A stretch of 35,068 nt of DNA from a virus: positions 1 to 35,068 of the IMG/VR virus record IMGVR_UViG_3300034198_007491. One strand, given 5' to 3'. The notes beneath the pieces were generated by a model. That model had not been told where the DNA came from. It made no database searches and saw only the letters and a program-made list of their open reading frames with translations. Below are positions 12,919-19,052 of this stretch, piece by piece (position 1 is the stretch's first letter; every line of letters starts with the position of its first letter). A program made the translations under genes and the position numbers.

Positions 12919-12978
12919 TTTATCTGTGAAAAACTTTAAGTGTTCATGTGATTCCTAGTTGCATTTATTTACGTTTAG

Positions 12979-13022
12979 TTGCATCGTTGCAGCTTGAAAC
13001 GACAAACGCTGCATGTTAGCAG
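12979..13022. promoter_or_regulatory. Operator pair B
   Basis: TTGCATCGTTGCAG (12979-12992) and CTGCATGTTAGCAG (13009-13022) are again exactly 30 bp apart start to start, in the leader of the repressor gene. They are suited to autoregulation of the repressor. Confidence 0.8.
12994..13022 (+). promoter_or_regulatory. Possible repressor promoter
   Basis: TTGAAA (12994-12999), 17 bp, TAGCAG (13017-13022). The -10-like hexamer is poor and overlaps an operator. Other hexamer choices in this leader are nearly as good, so the exact position is uncertain. Confidence 0.35.
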
Positions 13023-13056
13023 TTGAAAGGGGGCAAGCCCTACAGGAAATACAGCC

Positions 13057-13641
13057 ATGCAGCTGCAAGACAAGCTCACGCGGAACGCCGTTCGCGTGTG
13101 GATGAGACAGGTTCTTGAAGACAAGAACTGGACTGCATCGGAATGGGCCAAACGCGCTGGCACCAGTCCAACCAACATCTCACGGGTGCTTTCGCCTACG
13201 TCGGAAATCATTCCAACAAGCGCAACCTTAGCCAAATTGTCTAGGGCGGCAGGAAGTCAACCAAATTTAGGAGCGTATCAGCGCGTGATAGCTGAACGTG
13301 TGCCGCTTAGAAGCTTGGACAGGTTGATGGAAACAAACCCTGATAAAACCATTATTGCGCCGGTCGAACTATCTGACGAAGCGTTCGCCGTGAAGATCAC
13401 CACAGACGCTATGAACGGCGCGGGAATTATGGAGGGCGACGTGGTTTTCTGTGAACCAATCAACCAAGTCCCACCGACAATTGGAAAAATCGTGGTGGCC
13501 CATGCAAATGGGACTGGGTTCATTGGCAAGTTCGCTCCGCCTTGGCTGATGCCTCAATCAACGGGAGCGCACAATCCCCAGCCCCTCGCGGAGCTGGAGA
13601 TCATAGGCGTGTGCGTGATGGTTACTCGGCCGCTTCCTTGA
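13057..13641 (+). CDS. CI/LexA-like phage repressor lacking the S24 serine
   Basis: The product has 194 residues with an AGGA site upstream. The N-terminal HTH domain (about 10-70) contains WTASEWAKRAGTSPTNISRVLSP. The C-terminal domain matches S24/LexA-type repressors: AVKITTDAMNGAGIMEGDVVFCEP, then TIGKIVVAHANGTGFIGKFA. In active members the first motif has Ser (S-M-x-x-x-G-I-x-x-GD); here it is Ala (DAM). The later lysine (FIGKFA) is present. No Ala-Gly cleavage site is evident in the linker. Dimerisation should be kept but self-cleavage lost. It is the only rightward gene between 5314 and 15301 and faces the early promoter, with operators on both sides of the divide. Confidence 0.88.
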   Translation: MQLQDKLTRNAVRVWMRQVLEDKNWTASEWAKRAGTSPTNISRVLSPTSEIIPTSATLAKLSRAAGSQPNLGAYQRVIAERVPLRSLDRLMETNPDKTIIAPVELSDEAFAVKITTDAMNGAGIMEGDVVFCEPINQVPPTIGKIVVAHANGTGFIGKFAPPWLMPQSTGAHNPQPLAELEIIGVCVMVTRPLP

Positions 13642-13909
13642 GCGGCTCGATCCCGTCGTCGTCAGGCATCAGACCATTTGCAATCGAATTGTTGATCTGT
13701 TTGCCGGTCATCACTTTGATGGTCGGCGTTTCGTCTGATCGCGTCAAGCAATACCCCATTTTGTTTTTGTATTCTTCTTTGAAGCAGCTGCCGGGTGAAA
13801 AAATCTGATCGACTTCTTTTGCCATGTCCATCGGCACAATAAATTTGTGATGCCAGCCGACTTCGATCAGGAAGTAATTCTTGTCGTCGCGATATGTCAT
13901 TGTTGGCAT
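13622..13909 (-). CDS. Small early protein of unknown function
   Basis: The product is 95 residues from ATG 13909 with AAGGGA just upstream. It starts MPTMTYRDDKNYFLIEVGWHHKFIV, contains a strand-rich first half, EEYKNKMGYCLTRSDETPTIKVM, and an acidic end (PDDDGIEPLKEAAE). The 3' end overlaps the end of the repressor gene by 20 bases in convergent orientation, so leftward transcription could interfere with repressor mRNA. It is the last gene of the second leftward block. No family recognised. Confidence 0.65.
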   Translation of the reverse strand: MPTMTYRDDKNYFLIEVGWHHKFIVPMDMAKEVDQIFSPGSCFKEEYKNKMGYCLTRSDETPTIKVMTGKQINNSIANGLMPDDDGIEPLKEAAE

Positions 13910-13944
13910 AGCTTTTCCCTTCATTGGTTGACGAGGAAGACTGA

Positions 13945-13973
13945 GTGCGCCCTCACCCGAAGGAGGGGCGCAC
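13945..13973 (-). other. Stem-loop between two small leftward genes
   Basis: GTGCGCCC (13945-13952) pairs with GGGCGCAC (13966-13973), an 8-bp stem with a 13-base loop, in the 80-base gap between the genes ending at 13990 and starting at 13909. No U run follows. Confidence 0.45.
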
Positions 13974-13989
13974 GAAGGCCGACGAGATT

Positions 13990-14283
13990 CTAACAACTTG
14001 CCCAACCAAAAAATATGAACTGGCCTTCTGCATTTACAATGCACCCGGCTGGTCCCCATTTGTCTGCGATCTGATGATGATCTTCGTCAAAATATTGATT
14101 TATGCTTTGATCAACGTCTTTGCCTTCAAGCAACGGCATCATGACGTAACTGTGTTTTTCGGCGATGGTTCCAGTATAGCCGCTGTGACCATGGTCCCAT
14201 TGCGCTTCTTCAACTGCTTGATGAAACGCTTCGGCTGCGGTTTTAGTTGGATAAGGACGCGTCGTAAAAGATTCTGCACCCAT
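13990..14283 (-). CDS. Conserved-looking small phage protein
   Basis: The product has 97 residues with AGGAGA upstream. It starts MGAESFTTRPYPTKTAAEAFHQAVEEAQ and has DHGHSGYTGTIAEKHSYVMMP, then DKWGPAGCIVNAEGQFIFFGW. The GHGGYTGTIAEK-like block and DKWGPAGC recur in many small phage and bacterial hypothetical proteins that I have seen, but no function is known. The internal AEAFxxAVEEAQ helix and beta-rich end suggest a single small domain. It lies in the coupled leftward block upstream of the repressor. Confidence 0.7.
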   Translation of the reverse strand: MGAESFTTRPYPTKTAAEAFHQAVEEAQWDHGHSGYTGTIAEKHSYVMMPLLEGKDVDQSINQYFDEDHHQIADKWGPAGCIVNAEGQFIFFGWASC

Positions 14284-14295
14284 TTTACTTCTCCT

Positions 14296-14472
14296 TTATT
14301 TGGCAAACCACTCGGACCACATCACAATTCCTGTGACAAAAGACGACAACGCAAACAATTCTATGATTGAGACAATCAGGTCACGCATGGCTTCATCCAA
14401 AAGTTTGGGGTGGGGTCTGACATTTTTGAAAAACGCCCCAGCCGGTTCCTCAAGCCCGCCTCCGGCGGGCAT
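14296..14472 (-). CDS. Possible small membrane protein, 58 residues
   Basis: An open frame from ATG 14472 to TAA 14296 ends 13 bases before the next leftward start. The C-terminal half is a strong hydrophobic helix (DLIVSIIELFALSSFVTGIV) followed by MWSEWFAK. The N-terminal half is Gly/Pro-rich and lies over a GC hairpin. A shorter version from ATG 14388 would be 30 residues. No convincing ribosome binding site is visible for either start. A one-helix inner-membrane peptide is likely if it is translated. Confidence 0.45.
   Translation of the reverse strand: MPAGGGLEEPAGAFFKNVRPHPKLLDEAMRDLIVSIIELFALSSFVTGIVMWSEWFAK
14454..14470. other. GC-rich hairpin
   Basis: GCCCGCC (14454-14460), TCC loop, GGCGGGC (14464-14470): a very stable 7-bp stem with no T run on either strand. 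A second inverted repeat, TGCGCCAC with GTGGCGCA, follows within 14476-14510. Confidence 0.45.
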
Positions 14473-14514
14473 GGTTGCGCCACCAGATCGGGATTGACCC
14501 AGTGGCGCAGATTT

Positions 14515-14727
14515 TCAAATCGTCTGATACGATTGAATGGTTCTTTCGAGATGAACCAGAGCGGCGACGCGCTCTTCTTCATAACACTCAAGTTCAAAGT
14601 CTATGAGATCATCAAGAACATTGATCTGTTCTTGTAGACGCCAGCGCATCTTGTAGCTGCTTGCGTATTTCTGCTGATCTTTCAGCTGGTTGCGCTCTTC
14701 CATCAAATCACGAATGCTCATAGGCAT
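14515..14727 (-). CDS. Small helical early protein
   Basis: The product is 70 residues from ATG 14727 with a perfect AGGAGG site; MPM allows a start two codons later. It has a charged helical sequence: IRDLMEERNQLKDQQKYASSYKMRWRLQEQINVLDDLIDFELECYEEERVAALVHLERTI. It probably forms a coiled coil or helical hairpin. There is no membrane segment or enzymatic motif. It sits in the leftward block of unknown genes, downstream of a terminator-like hairpin. Confidence 0.65.
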   Translation of the reverse strand: MPMSIRDLMEERNQLKDQQKYASSYKMRWRLQEQINVLDDLIDFELECYEEERVAALVHLERTIQSYQTI

Positions 14728-14752
14728 GATAACCTCCTTTGAAAATGAAGAA

Positions 14753-14778
14753 GCTAGGAGAGCTTGCGCCCTCCTAGC
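14753..14778 (-). terminator. Attenuator-like hairpin before the 70-residue gene
   Basis: In leftward RNA, GCTAGGAG (14778-14771) pairs with CTCCTAGC (14760-14753) around a 10-base loop and is followed by a U-rich stretch (TTCTTCATTTTC). The tract is interrupted, so partial termination or mRNA processing between the 170- and 70-residue genes is more likely than full termination. Confidence 0.5.
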
Positions 14779-14788
14779 CAAGGCGTCC

Positions 14789-15301
14789 TTACTGGACGCG
14801 GATCGCTGAGGGCGTGGGAGCCGTCTGGCGGATCTCTTGGAGCGTTGCCAGTGCTTCGCGCATGGCGTCGCTCTGGTCCGCCGTGTTCACAGCGTTCGTC
14901 TTGGTGCGCTGCTTGTAAGGCACATAGGCTTCGCCCAGCTCGCGCTGGTGCACAGCCTTGGCATGGTCGAGGCAAGCCTGCACCGTCATCAGCTGCAGTT
15001 GGAGACGCTTGACCCACTTGGTCTGGTCTTCGACCTGCTTGGTGCTGATTTCGTCACCCATGCTGGAGCGAACCAGTCGATCCAGTTTCTTGCCTGCGGT
15101 GACCAGCTGATCATGCTGCTCTTCAAGCAGCTTCTCAGCCGTGTAGCATACGCCGTTGAGCATCCGGCGTTGAACGTAGGCCATGCCGTTGTATTGGATG
15201 ACCTGTCCGTCCTGATCAATCTTTTCTTGATAATCAGTAAATTCGCCAGCGAAGACAGTCAGGGCGGATTCAAGAGCTGAGAGGGTTTCGTTCTTTGTCA
15301 T
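14789..15301 (-). CDS. Helical phage protein of unknown function, 170 residues
   Basis: It starts MTKNETLSALESALTVFAGE with AAGGAT about nine bases upstream. It is mostly helical: ALTVFAGEFTDYQEKIDQDGQVIQYNGMAYVQRRMLNGVCYTAEKLLEEQHDQLV, then KLDRLVRSSMGDEISTKQVEDQTKWVKRLQLQLMTVQACLDHAKAVHQREL. It carries long amphipathic helices and a Lys-rich, low-complexity end (KQRTKTNAVNTADQSD). It is the first gene of the second leftward block, so its promoter should lie in the 15302-15600 region. I do not recognise a family; no catalytic motif is visible. Confidence 0.7.
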   Translation of the reverse strand: MTKNETLSALESALTVFAGEFTDYQEKIDQDGQVIQYNGMAYVQRRMLNGVCYTAEKLLEEQHDQLVTAGKKLDRLVRSSMGDEISTKQVEDQTKWVKRLQLQLMTVQACLDHAKAVHQRELGEAYVPYKQRTKTNAVNTADQSDAMREALATLQEIRQTAPTPSAIRVQ

Positions 15302-15690
15302 AACTAGATCCTTTTGACACTCGGCGGACCATCCGCCGATGAGCCAAGCAACCAGCTGCGATCCGGTTGCGTCACCGAAGGGCGATCCCCAGCGAAGCGG
15401 GTCGCCCGAGGGGAACGGCTTGCCCGTTGACGCGGACGGGCGCTGATGGTGCGTTAAGGCTCCACGGCGTATGGACCGCGTGTCCTAAAAGGATAACGGG
15501 ATGCCAAAGAACGCCCTCTGCGACGGAAGACGCCCTGACTGCTCGTAGCGCTCTCTGTCACCTGATCTGTCAATAGATCTGTCAGTGCGCATCAGCCAAC
15601 ACGCTGGCCGCAACACCGGTGCATTGACAACATTTTATGCTGAGCCGAAATGGGGGGCAGGGGGGACACCTGATATGCAGAGCAAAACTG
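15302..15690. other. Structured gene-free region before the terminase genes
   Basis: This 389-base stretch between the leftward block and the rightward late genes holds no convincing gene. Four hairpins follow one another. TCGGCGGA/TCCGCCGA is at 15321-15339, GCAACC/GGTTGC at 15348-15370, GGGCGA/TCGCCC at 15380-15407 and GCCCGT/ACGGGC at 15422-15441. Three TCTGTCA repeats lie at 15554-15584. A TTGACA preceded by GTGCA is at 15624-15629, a possible rightward -35 without a clear -10. On the other strand a TTGACA lies within the repeats. It is the natural place for a pac/cos site, divergent promoters or a structured RNA. Confidence 0.6.
15554..15584 (+). repeat. Three tandem TCTGTCA repeats, 12-bp period
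   Basis: TCTGTCA starts at 15554, 15566 and 15578, exactly 12 bp apart, with unrelated 5-base spacers. It lies about 100 bp upstream of the small terminase start. Regularly phased short repeats next to terS are what a terminase recognition (pac or cosB-like) site would look like, though a regulator site is equally possible. Confidence 0.7.
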
Positions 15691-16092
15691 ATGAGCAATG
15701 ATCTGATCGAAGTCGATGAAACACCGCCTGTAAGACAAGGATTGACCGTCAAGCAGAGCGCTTTCGTTGATGCCTATGTAGCAAACGGCGGGCAACGCAA
15801 AGCAGCGGCAGTGGAGGCAGGTTACGCAGAAGGATCTGCGCATGTCGAAGCCAACAGGCTGATGAAGAACCCATTGATATGTCAAGAGATTCACAAAGAG
15901 TGCATGATGCAGTTGGCTCGCCATGCACCAACCGCTCTTCAGACAGTCACGGGGTTGATGCGAAGCGCTAAGAGTGAGTTCGTAAAGCTTCAGGCTGCTC
16001 AAGACTGGCTTGATCGTGCTGGCTTTAAGCCTGTTGACAGGAAACAGGTGCAACTGCAGGGGGACCTGTCCGTGAACATTGACCTGTCTTAA
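15691..16092 (+). CDS. terS: Terminase small subunit
   Basis: The product is 133 residues from ATG 15691; an in-frame ATG at 15637 would add 18 residues that do not look conserved. It has the typical Terminase_2 pattern: LTVKQSAFVDAYVANGGQRKAAAVEAGYAEGSAHVEANRLMKNPLICQEIH. This is an N-terminal HTH for packaging-site recognition, followed by helical oligomerisation sequence and a C-terminal part (QVQLQGDLSVNIDLS). It would recognise phage DNA and load the large subunit. No good ribosome binding site precedes 15691. The large subunit follows after five small genes, which is unusual spacing for a terS-terL pair. Confidence 0.85.
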   Translation: MSNDLIEVDETPPVRQGLTVKQSAFVDAYVANGGQRKAAAVEAGYAEGSAHVEANRLMKNPLICQEIHKECMMQLARHAPTALQTVTGLMRSAKSEFVKLQAAQDWLDRAGFKPVDRKQVQLQGDLSVNIDLS

Positions 16093-16106
16093 TCGGAGGG
16101 GGGGTC

Positions 16107-16124
16107 AAAAAAAGGCCGAAGGCC
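16107..16124 (-). terminator. Possible leftward terminator after terS
   Basis: Read leftward, GGCC-TTC-GGCC (16124-16114) is followed by seven T residues (16113-16107). The stem is only 4 bp but very GC-rich. It could stop leftward transcription entering from the late region, protecting terS mRNA and the packaging region. Confidence 0.35.
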
Positions 16125-16167
16125 AAAGGTGTGACGTCCCTCATCTGTAATTTTCCCAGCATAGCTG

Positions 16168-16181
16168 CTGCACTAGTGCAT
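16168..16181. promoter_or_regulatory. Operator-like site in the late region
   Basis: CTGCACTAGTGCAT contains a perfect 12-bp palindrome and matches CTGCANNNNTGCA. It resembles the second site of operator pair A, including the following TTTTAT. No partner lies 30 bp away. It lies in the 143-base gap between terS and the next gene, so it may link late transcription to the repressor. Confidence 0.5.
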
Positions 16182-16235
16182 TTTATTTTCTCCTCCTGAA
16201 GTGAATGTCTTTGGCTAGAGGAGCCACGGGTATTC

Positions 16236-16403
16236 ATGGACAAGCATCCGTATTCGCATCCACAGGACAAGTTGCTGATGAAAGGGATTTCATTGAGCGG
16301 CTTGCCTGATGTTGTTGTGGCTCCTGAACCTATTCCGGTTGTGCCGGATATTAAGGCCGAGCCTAGTGGCCGGAAGAAGGAGCGCAGCAATGGCAAACGG
16401 TAA
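16236..16403 (+). CDS. Small late protein, 55 residues
   Basis: An open frame starts at ATG 16236 with AGAGGA about 13 bases upstream. The product is MDKHPYSHPQDKLLMKGISL, then SGLPDVVVAPEPIPVVPDIK and a basic tail (RKKERSNGKR). The Pro/Val-rich centre and basic end suggest an extended protein. Its end overlaps the next start by 14 bases and contains that gene's AAGGAG site. It fits the run of tightly packed small genes between terS and terL. Unknown function. Confidence 0.6.
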   Translation: MDKHPYSHPQDKLLMKGISLSGLPDVVVAPEPIPVVPDIKAEPSGRKKERSNGKR

Positions 16404-16587
16404 GGGCGGTTTCAGCCGCGATGTTATGTTGGACACGACCAGCCATTCGGCTGGCAGCAAGGGTCATCCTTCTTTGAAGGGCGCTGACAAGTCCCTTGGC
16501 TTGGGCGCGTCGGGCAACACCTATTCTGGCACTGGCCTCAAAAGCGACAAGGCCACTCCGTCGGTGAAGACGACTGGCCGTGGCTAA
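16390..16587 (+). CDS. Small Gly/Ser/Lys-rich late protein
   Basis: The product is 65 residues from ATG 16390 with a strong AAGGAG; upstream parts of the open frame are not coding. It begins MANGKGGFSRDVMLDTTSHS and is rich in Gly, Ser, Lys and Thr throughout, ending SVKTTGRG, so it is probably disordered. It overlaps the following ATG (TAATG). Small disordered proteins in terminase-adjacent positions are common in T7-like phages of marine and freshwater bacteria. A function cannot be given. Confidence 0.65.
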   Translation: MANGKGGFSRDVMLDTTSHSAGSKGHPSLKGADKSLGLGASGNTYSGTGLKSDKATPSVKTTGRG

Positions 16588-16808
16588 TGACTGAATTCAT
16601 CCTCGCCCCCAAGGATGAAGGCACATGGTCCAGCCGGTTATCTGTGCTGGACCGTGAGCGCCTTCGCAAGGTGGTCAAGAACGTCCACCTGCGACATTAC
16701 CCGAAAGAGAAGATCACCGACTATGAGGCCGACAAGTTCATCAATGCGCTTGGGCCGGAAGTCGGAGAAAAGCTCATCAAGCAAGCCCTCGACAAAGGAT
16801 TGGTCTGA
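16587..16808 (+). CDS. Small late protein, 73 residues
   Basis: It starts in a TAATG overlap and ends in a TGATG overlap, so it is translationally coupled on both sides. The product begins MTEFILAPKDEGTWSSRLSV and continues LDRERLRKVVKNVHLRHYPKEKITDYEADKFINALGPEVGEKLIKQALDKGL. It is helical with alternating basic and acidic segments. The family is not recognised by name, although similar proteins beside a DUF6321 gene seem to recur in T7-like phages. It may be a virion or packaging accessory. Confidence 0.65.
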   Translation: MTEFILAPKDEGTWSSRLSVLDRERLRKVVKNVHLRHYPKEKITDYEADKFINALGPEVGEKLIKQALDKGLV

Positions 16809-17113
16809 TGGCGAAAACCCCCGCTTGGCAGCGTAAAGAAGGCAAGAACCCCAATGGGGGGCTGAACGCCAAAGGTCGTGCGTCCGCCAAGAAGGAGGGG
16901 CATGACCTCAAGCCTCCTGTGAAATCCGGCGACAACCCGCGCCGCGCCAGCTTTCTTGCCCGCATGGGCAACATGCCCGGCCCTGAAAAAAAACCCAACG
17001 GAGAGCCCACCCGGCTGGCCCTGTCTCTCAAGGCATGGGGCGCTTCCTCCAAAGCTGACGCTAAAGCCAAGGCTGCGGCTATTTCCAAACGCAATAAATC
17101 GAAGGGAAAGTAA
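16808..17113 (+). CDS. DUF6321-like basic protein
   Basis: The product has 101 residues and starts in a TGATG overlap. AWQRKEGKNPNGGLNAKGRASAKKEGHDLKPPV, then SGDNPRRASFLARMGNMPGP and EPTRLALSLKAWGASSK, is the pattern I know from DUF6321 proteins of T7-like phages. It is strongly basic, Gly/Lys/Arg-rich and probably nucleic-acid-associated. The family's function is unknown; its usual place beside terminase and structural genes suggests a role in packaging or as an internal virion component. It is followed one base later by another Lys-rich gene. Confidence 0.8.
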   Translation: MAKTPAWQRKEGKNPNGGLNAKGRASAKKEGHDLKPPVKSGDNPRRASFLARMGNMPGPEKKPNGEPTRLALSLKAWGASSKADAKAKAAAISKRNKSKGK

Positions 17114-17114
17114 T

Positions 17115-17279
17115 ATGGCCGCCGGAAAAAAAATGACCATGAAGAAGTTTGAGAAGTCCGTCACCGACATGAAGATGGATAAGAAGGGCGGCAAGAAATA
17201 CGAAGAGTCCGGCGCTGACCGCAAGCAGGACCGCTCGCTCATCAAGAAGATGAACGCCAAAACGAAAAAGATGAAGTGA
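17115..17279 (+). CDS. Lysine-rich small protein, 54 residues
   Basis: It starts at ATG 17115 with GAAGGGA upstream. The product is MAAGKKMTMKKFEKSVTDMK, then MDKKGGKKYEESGADRKQDR and SLIKKMNAKTKKMK. About a third of the residues are lysine, so DNA or RNA binding by charge is likely. Its TGA overlaps the GTG start of the large terminase (GTGA), implying coupling. The arrangement of two basic proteins directly before terL suggests a packaging or DNA-condensing accessory, by inference only. Confidence 0.65.
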   Translation: MAAGKKMTMKKFEKSVTDMKMDKKGGKKYEESGADRKQDRSLIKKMNAKTKKMK

Positions 17280-18790
17280 CATCCTTTTCCTACAAGCCGG
17301 GCGGGAAGACCCTCAAGGACTTCCTGCTCGACAAATCTTTCTTTCGTGGACTGCGAGGGCCGGTCGGCTCTGGCAAGTCCGCTTGCTGTTGCGTCGGCAT
17401 CTTCATGGCCGCGCTGGCACAGAAGCCGGGACCAGATGGGATCCGAAGATCTCGCTGGGCCATCGTGCGAAACTCCTACCCCATGCTGCGCACGACGACC
17501 ATGCAGACTTGGCTGCAATGGTTTCCCGAAGAAGTGTGGGGACCAATCATCATGCACCCGCCGCCATACACCCACACCCTGAAGAAGGGCGACATGGAGC
17601 TTGAAGTGCTGTTTCTGGCCCTTGATCGGCCGGAAGACGTCAAGAAACTGCTGTCGCTTGAGTTGACCGGCGTCTGGGTGAACGAAGCGCGCGAGCTGCC
17701 GAAGTCCATCATCGACGCTTGCACCATGCGCGTGGGCCGTTTCCCCTCCATGAAGGACGGCGGACCCAGCTGGTATGGCGTGATCGCTGACACCAATGCG
17801 CCAGACGATGACCATTGGTGGCCGATCATGGCGGGCGAAGCCCCCCTGCCCGATCACATCAGCCGTGAGGAAGCCCTCATGCTGGTCAAGCCCGACACTT
17901 GGAAGTTCTTCAATCAGCCCGGCGGCATGGTTCCGATCATGGGCGAAGGCCGTGAAGTCACCGGCTACAAGCTCAATCCCGAAGCGGAAAACCTGAAGAA
18001 CATTACGCCGGACTATTATCCCCGGATCATTCAGGGCAAGTCGAAGGACTGGATTGCCGTCTACGTTCTCAACAAATTGGCGTCGCTGTCGGACGGCAAG
18101 CCCGTCTATCCTGACTTTGACGAGGCTGTTCATGTGGCGATGGAGCCAATTCAGCCTGTCCCCAATCTGCCCATCATCATCGGCGTGGACTTTGGTCTGA
18201 CGCCGTCGGCCATTTTTTGTCAGCGCATCCGCCATCGGTGGCTCATTCTGCGCGAGCTGGTCGCGACCGACATGGGCATCGTGCGCTTCGCCGAGCTGCT
18301 GCGGGCGGAGTGCGCCATTCAATTTCCCGGCTTTCAGTTCCAAGTCTGGGGCGATCCGGCTGGCGACTACCGCGCTCAGACCGACGAACGCACACCCTTT
18401 CAGGTTCTCAGGACAGCGGGGATCACAGCTCGGGCAGCGCCCACAAACGACGTCGCATTGCGGATTGAAGCGGTGGCAAATCCCCTCACTCGCATGATCG
18501 ACAAGGAACCGGGACTGCTGCTCGACCCACGTTGCGTGACGCTGCGGAAAGGCTTTGGCGGCGGCTATCATTACCGGCGGATGCAGGTGTCGGGCGCTGA
18601 ACGCTACGACATGAGCCCCAACAAGAATAAGTTCTCTCATCCGCATGACGCCTTGCAATACGCCCTGTGCGGCGGCGGCGAATCCCGCTCCTTGACCATC
18701 GGCGTTGGAGCGCAGCGGCCCGTCAACGCCAAAGGAAACTACGACGTTTTAGCCCGCAAACCCCGGCGGCGGCTGACAAGTGCATTGTAA
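17276..18790 (+). CDS. terL: Terminase large subunit
   Basis: The product is 504 residues from GTG 17276. ATPase: Walker A GPVGSGKS at residues 28-35, and Walker B-like TGVWVNEARE with E137, where Asn stands at the position often held by Asp. RNase H-like nuclease: IIIGVDFGLTPSA with D305, VWGDPAGDYRAQTDE with D360, and HPHDALQYAL near residue 457. It powers DNA packaging into the prohead and cuts the genome. A long open frame on the opposite strand is a shadow of this gene. The five small genes between terS and terL share this transcript. Confidence 0.95.
   Translation: MTSFSYKPGGKTLKDFLLDKSFFRGLRGPVGSGKSACCCVGIFMAALAQKPGPDGIRRSRWAIVRNSYPMLRTTTMQTWLQWFPEEVWGPIIMHPPPYTHTLKKGDMELEVLFLALDRPEDVKKLLSLELTGVWVNEARELPKSIIDACTMRVGRFPSMKDGGPSWYGVIADTNAPDDDHWWPIMAGEAPLPDHISREEALMLVKPDTWKFFNQPGGMVPIMGEGREVTGYKLNPEAENLKNITPDYYPRIIQGKSKDWIAVYVLNKLASLSDGKPVYPDFDEAVHVAMEPIQPVPNLPIIIGVDFGLTPSAIFCQRIRHRWLILRELVATDMGIVRFAELLRAECAIQFPGFQFQVWGDPAGDYRAQTDERTPFQVLRTAGITARAAPTNDVALRIEAVANPLTRMIDKEPGLLLDPRCVTLRKGFGGGYHYRRMQVSGAERYDMSPNKNKFSHPHDALQYALCGGGESRSLTIGVGAQRPVNAKGNYDVLARKPRRRLTSAL
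18776..18788. repeat. ACAAGTGCATTGT motif, copy before the head genes
   Basis: It straddles the terL stop codon. The same 13-mer occurs at 34133-34145 before the tail fiber. Related GTGCATTG motifs precede terS (15619) and the capsid gene (22156). The outer bases form ACAA/TTGT. No clear -10 box lies downstream, so a host promoter is not established. Confidence 0.5.
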
Positions 18791-18836
18791 CGCCCCTGTT
18801 TGGTAGGTCATCCGTGTCATAACGACGGAGTTTGCT

Positions 18837-19052
18837 ATGTGTTTTTCCGCTCCAAAACCACCGCCTGTCCCTGCGCCCGACCCTGCCATTGAAGCGCAGA
18901 AGCAAGCGCAGTTTGAACAGAACGCGGCGAAGATGGCGTCTGAGAAAGATGCGCAGACAGACACGTCCCGCGCCAAAGCCTATGGCTTCTATGGAACTCG
19001 TTCCTTGCTTGGCAGCAACACTGCTGGCTTCCTGACCCCGGCTAGCAAATGA
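18837..19052 (+). CDS. Small proline-rich protein before the portal
   Basis: The product has 71 residues with GACGGAG upstream. It begins MCFSAPKPPPVPAPDPAIEAQ, then a charged helix, and ends YGFYGTRSLLGSNTAGFLTPASK. MCF/MCFG-type starts with proline runs and a terminal RSLL(T/G)G segment recur in small genes beside podovirus portal genes. The function is unknown; a virion component is likely from position. There is no signal peptide hydrophobic core, so the N-terminal Cys is probably not lipidated. Its end overlaps the portal start by ATGA. Confidence 0.7.
   Translation: MCFSAPKPPPVPAPDPAIEAQKQAQFEQNAAKMASEKDAQTDTSRAKAYGFYGTRSLLGSNTAGFLTPASK

Noticed and set aside
14376-14597. 73-codon minus-strand frame
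   Set aside because: It overlaps the better-supported 70-residue gene and has no ribosome binding site.
15624-15652. Standard host promoter for terS
   Set aside because: TTGACA is present, but no acceptable -10 lies 16-18 bp downstream, so it is not called as a promoter.
16721-18658. Very long open frame on the minus strand (645 codons)
   Set aside because: It is exactly antisense to the large terminase and has no recognisable domains; an open shadow frame is expected opposite GC-rich codons.
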